Shown one piece after another: positions 24,861-36,860 of a stretch of 64,000 bases of DNA. The notes beneath the pieces were generated by a model. The model was not told where the DNA came from, did no database searches, and was given only the letters and a program-made list of their open reading frames with translations. Both the position numbers and the translations under genes were made by a program. The number at the start of each line of letters is the position of its first letter. The stretch's first letter is position 1. Source of the stretch: Datnioides undecimradiatus (taxonomy: Eukaryota > Chordata > Actinopteri > Lobotiformes > Datnioididae); contig WARS01000010.1 in NCBI GenBank assembly GCA_008933995.1, positions 13,732,996 to 13,796,995 of the forward strand. Reading direction: 5' to 3'.

Positions 24861-27306
24861 CACATTTTGTTTTCAGTATTGCAGATTGTCCAACAATCCC
24901 TCCTCATCCCCAACAGCAGGATGCAGGATAATCCAGCAATTATCTGAGTTCAGCAGATCCACCATTCAGTATCCCCATTTGTAAACAATGTCAGGCTGTC
25001 ACTGTTCAAAGATCAGCGGGGTTGGGTTTCACTCTCTTACATGTTTGGTCGCTAACATTGTGACAACAAGTAAGCCAAATCAGTTAGTAAGTTGGGAAAT
25101 GACAGTGAAGATTTGTTTTCAGCACTCCTTGGACAGAAGAAATGCCGCCATGTTGGACAATATGTTTTCACCAGCACCCAGTGATGGTGCTGTTTCAGGC
25201 GCTCAGTGCTTAGTCCGAGTACGTTTTCAGCAGCAGTGTCAGTCGGTACATCGTGCTCCCTTTGTCGCATTTTGTGCTGTGCACCACTCATCGCTAATTT
25301 TATGTTATTCTATTTTAGTTTCTGTATGTGCTAACCACCAACAGGTGAAAATGACACAAAGGAAATACTATCTGTCACTATCTGTATCTGACTGGAATAA
25401 ACACTCACCGATGTGACGCAGCTAAGCAGAACGGAACACTGGGGGGGTTTGTCTTGCAAATAAAAATAAATCAGTAAAATCAAAGCGCATCAATGATCTT
25501 GAACTTAAATGAACTGGTTTAATAATTCACTATGGTTTGATGAAGTATATTTAGAACAACCAAATGCTTTTGGCTCTTAACTCATTTTCCAAAGCCTCCT
25601 ACTTTAAACACACATTCGGTACTGAACCACACATGCTACAAAGATGGGGTCGTTACAGCAGGTACTAAAACCCTGCTCCACCATGAAGCATGGCCTCACT
25701 GCCCCATGTGTTTGGCTGCGTTTGACTCTTAAACCGCTGTGGTCTTGTTAGAATAATGCGCTGTTTCAGGAGTGATTTTTGTTTGTGCTGTTGCGTGTGC
25801 CACTTTCCTTTGGCCCACACTCACTGCCTGCAGGATTTTCACAGCTGTTCTCTGGTAAGTCTACTGTATTGTTTATGCCTTCACACTGAAGTACTGACAT
25901 TGATTTGAGCTCCACTACTGTAGCCCTGCACCACAGTTAGCAAACAAACTTACTCTGCAGGAAGTAAGTTAACAAATCCAAATCCACAAATATGGATGCA
26001 CAGATGTGCTGTATACGAGAAACCAAAGGAAAAACACCAGTAAATGGGTGGACAAACAAAATACGTGTCCTCTATACAGGGCATAGAGGTCGATAACTGA
26101 GAAATGGACATCGATTTGGACTAAATGAAAGTCAAAACTTGTTCCATGTGAACCTATTGTCTTATTAAGTCCTGATAGACTCTGCAAAACACATTTTGTA
26201 TCTTCGAGAACCCACATTGTTTACATCCAGTTTTAATAGCTCTCTTAGCTTGCAGTCTTCTACTTTACTGCCCTCGTTGGCACATGCATGTAACTCCTCT
26301 ATCTATTAAAGATTTAACACAAAACTACTGACAGCAAAAGTTCAAGATTGGAAAAAACATATTTAGATATTGTCCATGACCCGTTATAGATCAATAATTC
26401 AGCTAATCTAAAATTTAAAATGCTCAGATCTGTATGACTGCCTACCTAAATCAAAATGGTGGCACAGAATTACATGACATTACCATCCTCCTTTTAAAAG
26501 ACAACTCACCACATTCAGTGGGAAGATGATTAAAAAGGAGTTTAAGCATCTTAATGGTGGGTGAGACCTGCACATGAACTTCATTTATTACTTTATTGTC
26601 TCCCAAGTTTTCAAGGTCTTTTTGGTCTTTTTCTATTACTGCTATATAATGTTATAATGCTGTGAACTTGTTTTCCTTCCCACGTTGCCATAAGGCGATC
26701 ATTTGAATCATATTGTTGGAGCAACCGTATATATCTACGCAAATACAGAGTCTATAAAAAGGAATAACTAGTCGTGAGATCCTCCACAGCCTGCTCTTAC
26801 ATTTGATTTGAATCTGCCTTTCTTGGAGGTGGTGAGATCACCCTCATCAGGAGGGATATTCCGGCTGAAGGACAAAGAGTGGGTCACCTTCAGGGTCTGG
26901 GTGATCTTTGCACCAGAGGGTTGCTTTTGGGTCTTCTGCCTCTTGTCCTTCTACCTCCTCTTGATTGATGTCTTGGCAGGAAGAGCTGACTGTGGCCTAC
27001 ATGCAGGGCCTCTGTGAGGGTACAGTAGCTGCTGCAGGCAGAGCTCACAGGCTGCTGGATCCCTGGTCGGTTGCCTGGCAGGTGTGGGTGCTGGCCGGCT
27101 CATTTAAGGGAGTGAACTCTTTCTTTTGTGCCTCTGATGTTTTGCAATCTTCCTCTGGTAAAAAAGTGGAAGTAAGTAAGCACTGCACATTGCCAAAACC
27201 TACTTGACATTTGTCTGACTGGAACCAGATCAAGACAGCTCAGTCCACAGCTTATTGATGCATGCAATGCACGAATGTGTGAGGCTACACACCTACTTTG
27301 CTTTGC

Positions 27307-27324
27307 AAAAAAAAAAAAAAAAAA
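27307..27324 (+). repeat. Poly(A) tract
   Basis: An A-run of about 18. It could be the tail of an old retroposon inserted on the plus strand, but I recognise no retroposon body upstream. Confidence 0.8.
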
Positions 27325-27821
27325 TCAAGTCTCTTCTAGTATGTTTTATTCCCGGAAATTCCATTCACCAGCTCCCTCCTAGAGAGTTCTGAAATGAGAG
27401 CTTGAGCAAAAGCGCCACAGCCAAAATCAGGTGTGGACTCAAAAAACACTGCACAATATACCATGTCCTTTTATTACAAAAATGGGTCGATGTCCAGTAG
27501 GAACACTCAGTGGTGCAGTACAGTACAAAAAGGCAGGGTAAGGCAAATGAGACGGTAAAACAAGAAGGTAAGGTATGAAAAAAACAGATCAAGGTCATAA
27601 AACAGAGTCAGTAGGGAAAACTCACAGGAAAATGCCGGAACACTTGCCACTAAGGACGAAGACGAGCTGGCAAAGAAAAGAGAGAGGGGAGTGACAAGTG
27701 GCTTGTTTAAGATGAACCGTGCCATGCTTGGAAAGTGGATGGGGGTCAGGCGTGACTCAATCACACATCAGACAAGACATGTTTTTTCGAACAAGGTAAA
27801 CCTTGGACAGGCAACAGCCAG

Positions 27822-27836
27822 GTATCTATCTATCTG

Positions 27837-27873
<37 letters not shown>

Positions 27874-27890
27874 GTATCTATCTCTCTCTC
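27822..27890. repeat. (TATC)n microsatellite
   Basis: About 15 tetranucleotide units with single TGTC and TATG variants, ending in a short CT run. The Tyr-Leu-Ser rich open frames across it are translations of the repeat. Confidence 0.95.
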
Positions 27891-30800
27891 TTGGGTTTTG
27901 CAGTTGGTGGAGAGCAACGGTGGTGCTTGGCTCTAAAACCTGCAGAAGACTCGATCTTGTGACACTATTGTTGTCCACTTGTGCATGGCGTCAGACTAAA
28001 GTCAGGATCAAGTCAGACACACATCTAACTGGCATGCATTGTGCAGCGATCATCTCGACCGAGCCTGATGTATACTTCAGGGGAAAGGAGACAAATCACA
28101 CAAATGTGCAACACATCAGAGTGGAGACGCATCTGACATGAGACAAATAGTATCAAATTAAAACAAGACACATGAGGAAAACAAATACAATTACTTTCTA
28201 GGGCAAAACATGACACACGCAACCAATATCTGGCAGTGCCGCATGAACAACCTGCAGCTTTGCAGATACACGCTGATTTTAAATGAATCATTCAAACATT
28301 TCAAACGTTTCACGATTGCTTCTACTGTTCCTGAATGCAGAGCACGCCGAAGCTGCTTATAATAGCTGTTGCGAGTCTGTAGGCTGAGTTCCATACTGTA
28401 AAGTGGCCATCATGTGAAGGGTCATCATTGGCTACTATCATGAGGCCAAGAAACAGCAGCTGCAAAGCTCATGGACTTAAAGAGGGAAGTTGGTGTGTCA
28501 GATCAGGAGGACATGCCAGTTGGATGTGAACTCATCCCCAAGGATCGCTGCATTAGCAGCTCTATTGCACCATTTTTAGGCATCCGTGGGAGAGAATTTA
28601 GGACAAGTTGAACTTGAACTGTGCTGCTTCTCCAGAAAATATTAAAATAAATTAAATTTTATCATTATAGCTTCCAATCATATCAATCTTATGTTTGGCC
28701 CCTTTTCATATAGAGCTGCACTAGTTTGTACGCACCCAGTGCTTTGTGCGATTACATAACAGGACATCATCAACGATCTGTTCAGCATGAATTAGAGATA
28801 GACGTGCAGTAAACAAGAAGTAAACAAGTTTGTCCTTGCAAATTTTTAAAATGCAATAAGAGAGTGACAGCGTAACGTATTTTTCCTGGGATAATTATTT
28901 AATTTCAGATCATAATCGCTCCGGGAACATGTAGTATATACAGTAATAGTTCATATATAATAGTCTTTTTTTTATCCCTTCTTGGTGAGTGCAGGTGCAG
29001 CAGTTTCCTGACATGCTTTCACAACAGTTCTGTTCTCTTCCTGATATGTGCTGCACTTGAAAATATCCGTTTGAGTTCTGCAGAATGATGAGCTCATGTG
29101 TCAAGATATACTTGTGTTTATTCAAACCGCTGATTATTCTACAGATTCAGAAAACAATCAATGAACAATGAAGAATATCTAGAATTGATTGCAGAACCAC
29201 TAACTTGCCCCATCTCAAGTTATATGTTTTCCACAGAGTAATGCATGAGTAAAAATAATGTAATGCTATAAGACATAATAGTCTAACGCTTACAGGAACC
29301 ATTTGTCTGTGCTGAGTAGTGTTTTACCTACAAGATACTGGCCTCTTGTTTATCACCTGTGAACAATGCAGACTCACACTGAAGCTGCTGTAGCACACTG
29401 ACCCTCCTGTGTCTGTGTGTGTGTTTTATATCATTAATCATATCAGTCACCTACCTAGCTGCTAGTGAGAGGCTGCTGTAACTGTGTGCTGGAAGCTTGT
29501 TGTTAACATGCGGGTCACACTCAGCAGCTAACCTGTAGTTATTCTCAACAACTCAAACCACAGGTCCCCTTTTTCACTGTAAATACATCAGATTGCCCCG
29601 CGGCGAGCAGGCTAACATTACAACATGGGTGTGTTCCTGTCACCGTGCTCTTTATCACTTGAAAATATTCATCACCTTCCCCAGCTTATGATGAATTTCT
29701 ATTGCACAAGACTCCACTTCCTCTTTCATCACATTTGCAAAACTTGTTTAATCTGATAATCTTCAATGCAGTAATGTCAGACTCCTCTGGCCCTGACTAT
29801 ACTCACATTACACATTGGCTATCTGAAAGCATTACTCTCTGTTCATTCTTGACAGCATGATTTTTCTCCCCCTCCCCTCTCCTCCAGTGGATAAAATGGC
29901 AGGAACTTAAGCCTGGTTTACAATTTATCACTGAGCCCCATAGAGGGTCAAACTTAGCAGTGTCACGAAAGGAAGAAACAGCCAGTGAGGCAAGAGGTGT
30001 TCTCCTTTAAAGCAGATCCTATGCCAGGACTAAACTTACACAGTGTAATAAATGATGAATAATGGTGTTTACAACCATAAGTGGCAAAATGATAAGATAA
30101 CTTATGGTTGATCTCATTATTTTTATGTGCAGGTTTATATCGGCTCTTTCATCATAAAATAAAGAGCAGGTCCGACGGATGGAAAATGAAAATGTTAAAA
30201 ATAAAATAAAATCTACCAAAGCCTTTAACCAGTGTTGCTAAAACAAATGTACACTGGACACAAGTTAAAGGAATGTGAAAACAGAAAGGCGTAGGCTGCT
30301 GATGAAAAGATCTGTTTTAATCAAATAGATCAAATCGATTTACACACACAAATACAAGAAGCAAATCAAACAAAAACGGACCGGCCGTAAAGCCTCTGAT
30401 TCTCTTTTTTGGTGCAGCTTCTTCACTGTTTTGTTTCATGTAAAACGTAACCGGACGATAAAATATTCATCAGATTCCGTTTTTTTATAATCAGCCGTCT
30501 TTTTCACATCGTTACAAATGCTATTACAATGAGAATATTATTCAGCACGAAAACTAATAACATAAGTTTAACCATTGACAAACATCAAACAAATATAGCC
30601 ATAGGCAGTTATTTGCAGGCTCAGTGCCATGTGGGAAATGACTGGTCAGTGAGTGTGCACACTTGATTCATAGTTTTGGAGAAGCAGACTATATTAGGAT
30701 AGTCTACAGATGATACAACTGTCAACAGAGTCAGTTGCCCACAGTAAATCCTGCTCTTTTTGTTAAAGCACTAACCAAAACCAAGACATGTAAAACCTGT

Positions 30801-31223
30801 TCTTACAAATCACAGCGATCAGGCGTAGAAAGGCATGTATCAGCTTTGGCTAACAGAAAATTCTGTATGTCAGACAGTTAAGGCTGTTTAGAGCACATGA
30901 CTTTTGGATGATGTTCACCAGTTCTTTACATGTTTTCTCAAATGAACATGGGAACATGAAAGAGCTATTACACGCAGCGGACATACAGTTGTAGGGACAG
31001 TGTTCCTCTTAATTACATTCATATTGAACAAATGTGCAGCACATCATCCACGTCTAGTCCCAGAGCTCTGAGAAGTAAATGAGAAGTAAGTGCAACAGTT
31101 CAATGCCTCATTAATCAAGATCTGACCACATGAGAGCAGAAGATCACCAAATCACTTTGTAAATTAATTCCAAAATAGAAACAATAAATACATAATAGAA
31201 CAAACCTTAGGAATTACTGGGAA

Positions 31224-31259
31224 CATCATGCTGTTCCCAGGTCAGGGAACAGCATGATG
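31224..31259 (-). repeat. Perfect 15-bp stem with 6-base loop
   Basis: The arms 31224-31238 (CATCATGCTGTTCCC) and 31245-31259 are exact reverse complements around a 6-base loop. The hairpin lies about 300 bp beyond the receptor stop codon on the coding strand, so it may sit in the 3' untranslated region. No U-run follows that would suggest a polymerase III terminator, and the stem is too short for a typical microRNA precursor. Confidence 0.85.
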
Positions 31260-31555
31260 GAAGAGTAACTTTCAAAACACTCCCTCCACAATTTAAGAAA
31301 GCTGGAACAAGGAACATGGCTAACCTAAGCATAGATACTGGTTAATATAAGACACACATGTTTGTTATATGTCCAAGAGATCAATAGAACTTGCTTATTT
31401 CAGCTTGAACTCTGCTATAGCTAACCAGCTATAACTGTATCCCTACTGGTGTTACATACACAATCCAAGAAGTCTGCAGAACTCTCAGCACTCCTTCAGT
31501 CTTTTAAAGCCACGGTTTGTTCACTACTTGACCCAAGAAACCGGGCGTACCCTTC

Positions 31556-32408
31556 CTAAAGATCATTTGGTGTATTTTTTGTGGACATAATGGTTCCGCT
31601 GTTTTGACTGACAGAAACATGCCTCTTCAGCGCCGGGAAACGTTTCACCAGCATCTGTCTGAAATAGTTCTGGAACTTTCTGCCAACAAAGGTGTAGAAG
31701 ATAGGACTGACGCAATAGTAAATGTAGGCAAGGTTCCGCGTAACTTGAAGGGCATATCCCCATTTCTGTAATCCCTCACAGGTTGTGGCTTGATCTTGTA
31801 ACAGGAGTACAATGTTGAATGGGGTCCAGCTGACAAAAAACACCAGCACAATGATGAATATTAACCTGACTGTCTTGAACTTGGTAACTATCCTGGATGA
31901 TATGACAGTGATAGTGATCCTAACATAGCAGTAGACAATGACAACCAGAGGAAAGAGAAAGAAAAGAAAAATCTGAAGGTAAAACCCAATTGCTCTCAGC
32001 TGATGATGCAATGCTAGGTCATCAGAATATTCCTCACAGTATGTCTTGTTGTCAATATTATTAAAAAAAGCAGTGTGGAGAATCATCTCCCTGACACAGG
32101 CCAGGCAGCTGACCAGCCATACGACAGCGCAGGAGACAATCGCATAGCTTCGATTCCTAAATCGTGAAACACCCAGTGAGTACACAACTGCAAGGTGTCT
32201 GTCGAAGGTCAGAAGAGTTAGAAAAAGGCCAGAACTGTAGAAGCCCAGGTAGTAGACACTTTGAACGATCTTGCACATGACGTTGCCAAAGATCCAGTTG
32301 GAGAGCCGCATGTAGACTCCTATGAACGGAAGGCTGCTCACGAAGATCAGGGAGGACACCACCAGGTTCAGCAGCAAGATGCTGGTCACAGAGGTGAGCT
32401 TCTCAAAC
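31556..32408 (-). CDS. XCR1-like receptor, exon 2 (helix 2 to C-terminus)
   Basis: Starts after a ttctag acceptor with the last base of a split Arg codon (CG|G) and encodes residues 57-340. It carries helices 2-7 and a Ser/Thr-rich cytoplasmic tail of about 35 residues, the usual place for arrestin-binding phosphorylation. The frame stays open upstream of the GTG at 32387-32389, and the real start is in exon 1. Confidence 0.92.
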
Positions 32409-35400
32409 CTAGAAGATGGTCAAATAAACTGTTAGATGGAAAGACACACAAATTGTGAATCAAACAAGCATTTTTGACAATGTAATCCCAGGATATGTGA
32501 ATGGGTCAGGGGTGCTCATACTCTAATTCAGAGTTTTGGTTGAACTCATTCAGTTGTTTTTCTGTTCCATTTTTTTGCGGTTGTTTTAAGCAAGCTAGTC
32601 TGTTGACTGCAGTTTTGGCCATGTTCTTAGACTGTACCTTAATTCAGCTTGTTCTCTTAAGAAGAACATCAGCACAAGTCTTTTCAGCAAGTGACTTTTA
32701 AGAATCAAAGACAGGGCGGTGGCTGGAGCAATAATAACAGGAGCAAATAAGGATGACAAGTTACATTAGAGTTTCAAAATCTGCAGAGGGAGGAGGAGGT
32801 CAGGGTCAATGAATAGGTCAATGAAACACCAGACTTTTCAATTCTTTTTCAATTTTTGAGTACTAAGTATCATAAACTTAACAAAAGAGTGGTTTTAACC
32901 CTGACCATGAAATTTCAATTGTATAATCAATCAGTAAAAACCAAAGAAACCGATTGTAAAAACTGATATTTCATTCTGAAAGGATGTCACCCAAAAAATC
33001 CAACACATCAAAGATCTGCACACAAACTGCCACTAGGAGTCACATAGGCACATGTAATTGTGGATTATCACTGCATGAGAAAAGCTTTTCTCCATATTGT
33101 TCAGGTAACATTGTCATATATAATTCATATTGCATGGATGGGGTCTAATAATAATAATAATAATAATAATAATGTAAAAAAAATAATTAAGGTTCATTAA
33201 TAAAGAAAATTAGGAAAATTCAGTTGCACTTGCTGATCTGTGAGCTAGACACCATAGAAACTGGTCTTTACTTTTCTTGAGCTCTCAGCCTGTTAGAATG
33301 CAGCTGACGTAGCATCTCTCATAGCAGCTCTCTATAATATACTGTACTATAAACACTCCTTTCACTCCGTAGCCCAGGGAGACTTCGCTGACATCTCTGA
33401 CATTGTCATTTGTGTTTCCATGAAGACCAAAAATACTTTCACATTCGCTTGCTCACAAAGACAGAAAGCTGTGGTGGAGAGGGAGAAAGGAGAGTCGGTA
33501 GACAGTGACAGAGGAGAGGCCACTCTTGGGGGTTTAGAGAGGAAGTTTACCCGCTGAACAGCTACTGTATCCTTCTCTCTGTGGGTGCAAGAATAAGAAA
33601 CTCCTAGTAAGACTTCATCTGATGCTCTGTACTTCTGACAACCTGTTGACATCTCCAGTCAAATCCACCAGTGGCCAAAATGATCTAGAACTGAAACCTG
33701 TCATAGAACTGCTCGTCCACTCTGTCACCCAAATCACATAATGCAGGCAGACTGTAACCACTCTTTAGAGATTGGACAATACAGATCAAATCCCCCACAG
33801 AGGTATGCACTGAAAAAAGTTTGAGCAATGAATTTGTGATAACATACCTCATGAAGGTTATCATGTTCCATTGTGCTTAAAAAAGATGATCAACCACATG
33901 TGTTATGTGATTGACTGATCCCAGGCTGTAGTCTGTGGCGCTGTAATGTTCGACACTCATTAGAGATTCAGATATTTTAGACCACCCCATTTATTCATTC
34001 ATTACATTCAAGGGTGGACAGAATATGGCGCAGAAATTGAGCTTAATTTGGATTTAAAATTACAGAATCGTAACAACAAAGCCCTCATGCCCAGACTAAG
34101 AAATCAAGAACTGTTGTTCTCATCACTTAACCTTCCCTGTGTAATTCTTAGGGTTTTCAAAAACAATAGTAAGTCCCATTTATGTATTTGTGTAAGTGTA
34201 TTTACATTACATTTGTAATCTCCACTCTCTATATTTGTCTCACTGTTAGTGTCAGGGTCCATCCCCATTCAGGATTTACATTGCCTACGCTTGATTTACA
34301 AGATACCATACAGCATGTAATCCAGTGCGGCTGTTTGCAGTTAGATCTCTTTGATACCAGCCCGTTTACTGTTCACTCTCCCACAACCATGTCAATGCTG
34401 CACACCAAATATGCCAAAAAAAGCAACCGACTGCTGCTGTTTCACACATTATTTAATGGCAAGACACCCTTGAGGTTTGTTCCTTTAACAAAAATGTATT
34501 TGTTTGTGTTAGTGGTTCCTTATTTTTTTTGCCAATGAGTAAACCACAATGTGCTGGTGCCAAAAATAGCAAACGATTCTTTTCTCCTAATTGTTTTGTA
34601 AGTTTGATTCATCCAAACATCTTTTTTTTTTTCAGTTTCACCTGCCTACTCTGCTCCTACCGGACTAACTGCCACACTAATCTAAGTAGAAGCATTACAG
34701 CCTAATGACGTTACAACAGTGTTACAAACTCAGTGCCATATCAGCTGTGTGATAGAATTTACTTTGAAAGCAGTTGTGAAAGTAGTGACTAATGTGACCC
34801 TTCATAAAAAGGACTACTTTGACTAATGGACCATAGTGTCAAAAGACAGTGTAAATGCATACTTTGTAACTTTGTAAAGTTAGTGAGTAATTTACTTATC
34901 AGCCAAATCAACTACACAAATCCAATGAATCAGCTGATGTTATGCACTCAAGACAGTACTTTGCCATGTTAGCTAGCCAGCAATTCATCTGCACTAACAA
35001 GTAAGCTAACGTTGGCTAATGTTCGTCATCTAAAACTACAATATAAGTCAACAACGTTTCATTGTTCACTTGCAATCATTTAAGATACTGTCACAGTGAA
35101 ATGCCTTCCAGTTTCTTCAATTCGTGCTTTCGAAAATTAGAAAAATTAGAATTAGAAAAAGAGTCACTTGTCTGAACGTTGGTGTCTGGAGCCCCAGGAG
35201 CCTGGTAAAAGGACATTTCGTTTCCTGATGTGCAGCTGATGTACGGTTTGTATGAAGCTTGGCAACAAAGATGCCTGTGTCAAGAATCACAAACGGTATC
35301 CAATCAATGTAAACCTGGAGGGGTTTATTCTGATGTTGAGATGGAAATGGATGTTCTGTAGGCCTTGTCTATGTGGTTAGGATCATATAGGTATAGTTTG

Positions 35401-36542
35401 CATGCTTTGTATGTAAGAGTTTACTGTATGTAACTTGCTTCACATTCAACATAAAGCATCTTTAACTCGTATTTGTTTATGTGCCAGTCATGCCTGGTCC
35501 AATATGGCAGCAGCGTTGACGTATCAGAGAAATGAACCAAAGCAGGCACACATATGTCATCCTGCCTTCTTTCTGCTCACCAGATTTGTTCACCAGCCAG
35601 AGTCAGACAGCAGACTCATTGGATACTATTACTGCATCCTGTTAGTTCACGGTTAGACAACTGTTATGGTCCATCAACCTCTTGATTTTAAATACCAGCT
35701 TTATTTGGCCTCCAGCTTCACAATGTGGGAGGACAGTGGAGCACGTTGCTTTACACCCAAATTATACCCACACATCCTTACGATTTGCACTACGTATGTT
35801 TTCAGGTGTCCAACATCAAACGCTGGAAAATTTGAAATTCTCTAGACCCTGCAAGTCTGGTGAACACACACACACCTCCAACTCCTAAACAAAACTACTG
35901 CACAAAACTGGAATTCAGCTGATTACTGACTGTCCTTTGGTTTAACATCAATACCAAGACACCATGGCTGCACTGTTAACAGATACTGTGATTGCTCATG
36001 TGTTGTATTTTTGGCCATGTAGCTGCTGTTTAGACTGTCTGCTGTTGCATTGTTCTACACTTATTCTTACCACTTCACCACATTCTGCAATGCTAAGGAG
36101 TATCCTTTAAATCTGTACACTGTACAAGTCAGTTTTACTATAATTCACAGCTTATAGGAAACGTCTGTGTAGGTAAAATGTGTATTCTAGAGGATAAATG
36201 GTTTAGAACTAAATAACACATTGTAAGAACCATTCAAAGTGTTATTTAGTTCTAACACTTGCTACTCCTGACTGCTTTAAACTTCAAAACCAAAATTCAG
36301 TTTGTATCTTTTTTCAATAACTTCTGTTGTACTGTTTTCATTTGGCTCCGATTTTTTTGTTGGACCACTCACCGATGGATGATAGCCAGGACCACACCGT
36401 TGCCAAGGAAGCTGAAGAGAAACATGAAGTAGAAGAGGATCGACAGATCAGCTCCCAGTTTGTTGTCACTGTCCCTGTAGCATGGCTCGACGTGTGTGTC
36501 TGGACCGTCGCTGTAGTTGTAGTCGTAAGTTGTGGTTTCCAT
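31556..36542 (-). CDS. XCR1-like chemokine receptor, two exons (31556-32408, 36373-36542)
   Basis: The exons join in frame (170 + 853 bp) to a 340-residue seven-helix receptor plus TAG stop. In this family the protein sits in the plasma membrane of leukocytes, binds a chemokine and signals through G proteins. Visible marks: an acidic Tyr-rich N-terminus (residues 6-15, sulfation candidates), possible N-glycosylation at N9 and N177, a helix 1 GN motif at 47-48, the disulfide pair C102/C181, the extra chemokine-receptor pair C21/C267, and WTP at 251-253. The stretch YAL..TRNLA and FVGRKF after helix 6 resembles mammalian XCR1, as does KTVRLIF before helix 6. Oddities: the helix 2 Asp position is Ser76, the DRY motif is DRH (126-128), and NPxxY is SPIFY (291-295). 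There are no internal stops or frameshifts. The family is sure; the XCR1 assignment is likely, but a fish-specific CC/XC receptor is possible. Confidence 0.88.
33146..33174. repeat. (AAT)n microsatellite
   Basis: About 9 to 10 trinucleotide units inside the receptor intron. Confidence 0.95.
36203..36255 (-). repeat. 17-bp inverted repeat in the receptor intron
   Basis: Arms 36203-36219 (TTAGAACTAAATAACAC) and 36239-36255 are perfect reverse complements, with a 19-base loop. The loop contains AACCATT, which is complementary to AATGGTT overlapping the start of the left arm, so a competing fold exists. It lies about 120 bp inside the intron from the exon 1 donor. It might also be the remains of a small inverted-repeat element. 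Confidence 0.85.
36373..36542 (-). CDS. XCR1-like receptor, exon 1 (N-terminus and helix 1)
   Basis: The start codon is at 36540-36542 in the context AAAATGG, a good Kozak match. It encodes 56 codons plus two bases: the acidic Tyr-rich N-terminus, C21, and helix 1 ending in IIH before the split Arg codon. The 2 + 1 base split joins exactly to exon 2. Confidence 0.9.
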
Positions 36543-36860
36543 TTTTATCTCAGGTGTCAGCAGGACAATCTGTCAGAAACAGAAATGCAGCCATCAACCA
36601 TAACGTTCACAATATAATGCAATGAGTTTGAAACCATCAGTCCATGCATTGGGGTGTACTGGAGCGATGAAATGCTGCATGTGAGCAAATATGGGGCTGC
36701 CACTGCTGCAGATGTTTGTATGAATAAAGATCATGCTAAGCTGCGCTGACTCACCACCTGGCCACCAGAGATTCTTCTGCTTGTTGTCTGACTCTGTAGG
36801 CCACAGCTGTCTGACTCACAGTGAGCTCAAGTCACTCCATGATAAGTCAGCGGGCTGGGG
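36543..36860 (-). other. Possible 5' UTR exon and short first intron of the receptor gene
   Basis: Upstream of the ATG there is an acceptor-like TTTCTGACAG ending at 36570. Further upstream is a donor-like GTG|GTGAGT at 36749-36754. Together they would define a 185-bp intron and a non-coding first exon starting somewhere upstream of 36755. No clear TATA box is visible. This is inference from splice-site shape only. Confidence 0.3.

Larger units (their letters stand above)
24861..31200. other. Intergenic DNA downstream of the receptor gene, no gene found
   Basis: It contains a poly(A) run, a TATC microsatellite and otherwise unstructured AT-rich DNA. Plus-strand open frames around 26800-27200 have no recognisable domain. 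I see no exon series on either strand. Confidence 0.55.
32409..36372 (-). other. Receptor intron (3,964 bp)
   Basis: The donor CATCG|GTGAGT and acceptor TTCTAG are canonical, and the intron is phase 2. It holds an AAT microsatellite (33146-33174) and a 17-bp inverted repeat close to the donor (36203-36255). I see no further coding exon: the open frames inside lack domains and would break the 56/57 residue junction. Confidence 0.85.

Noticed and set aside
26808..27207. Overlapping plus-strand frames, and a Lys/Glu-rich minus-strand reading, suggestive of a pseudogene.
   Set aside because: The minus-strand reading contains a stop, and nothing in it matches a family I can name.
31563..31851. 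Additional minus-strand open frames inside the receptor exon.
   Set aside because: They are out-of-frame shadows of the receptor coding sequence.
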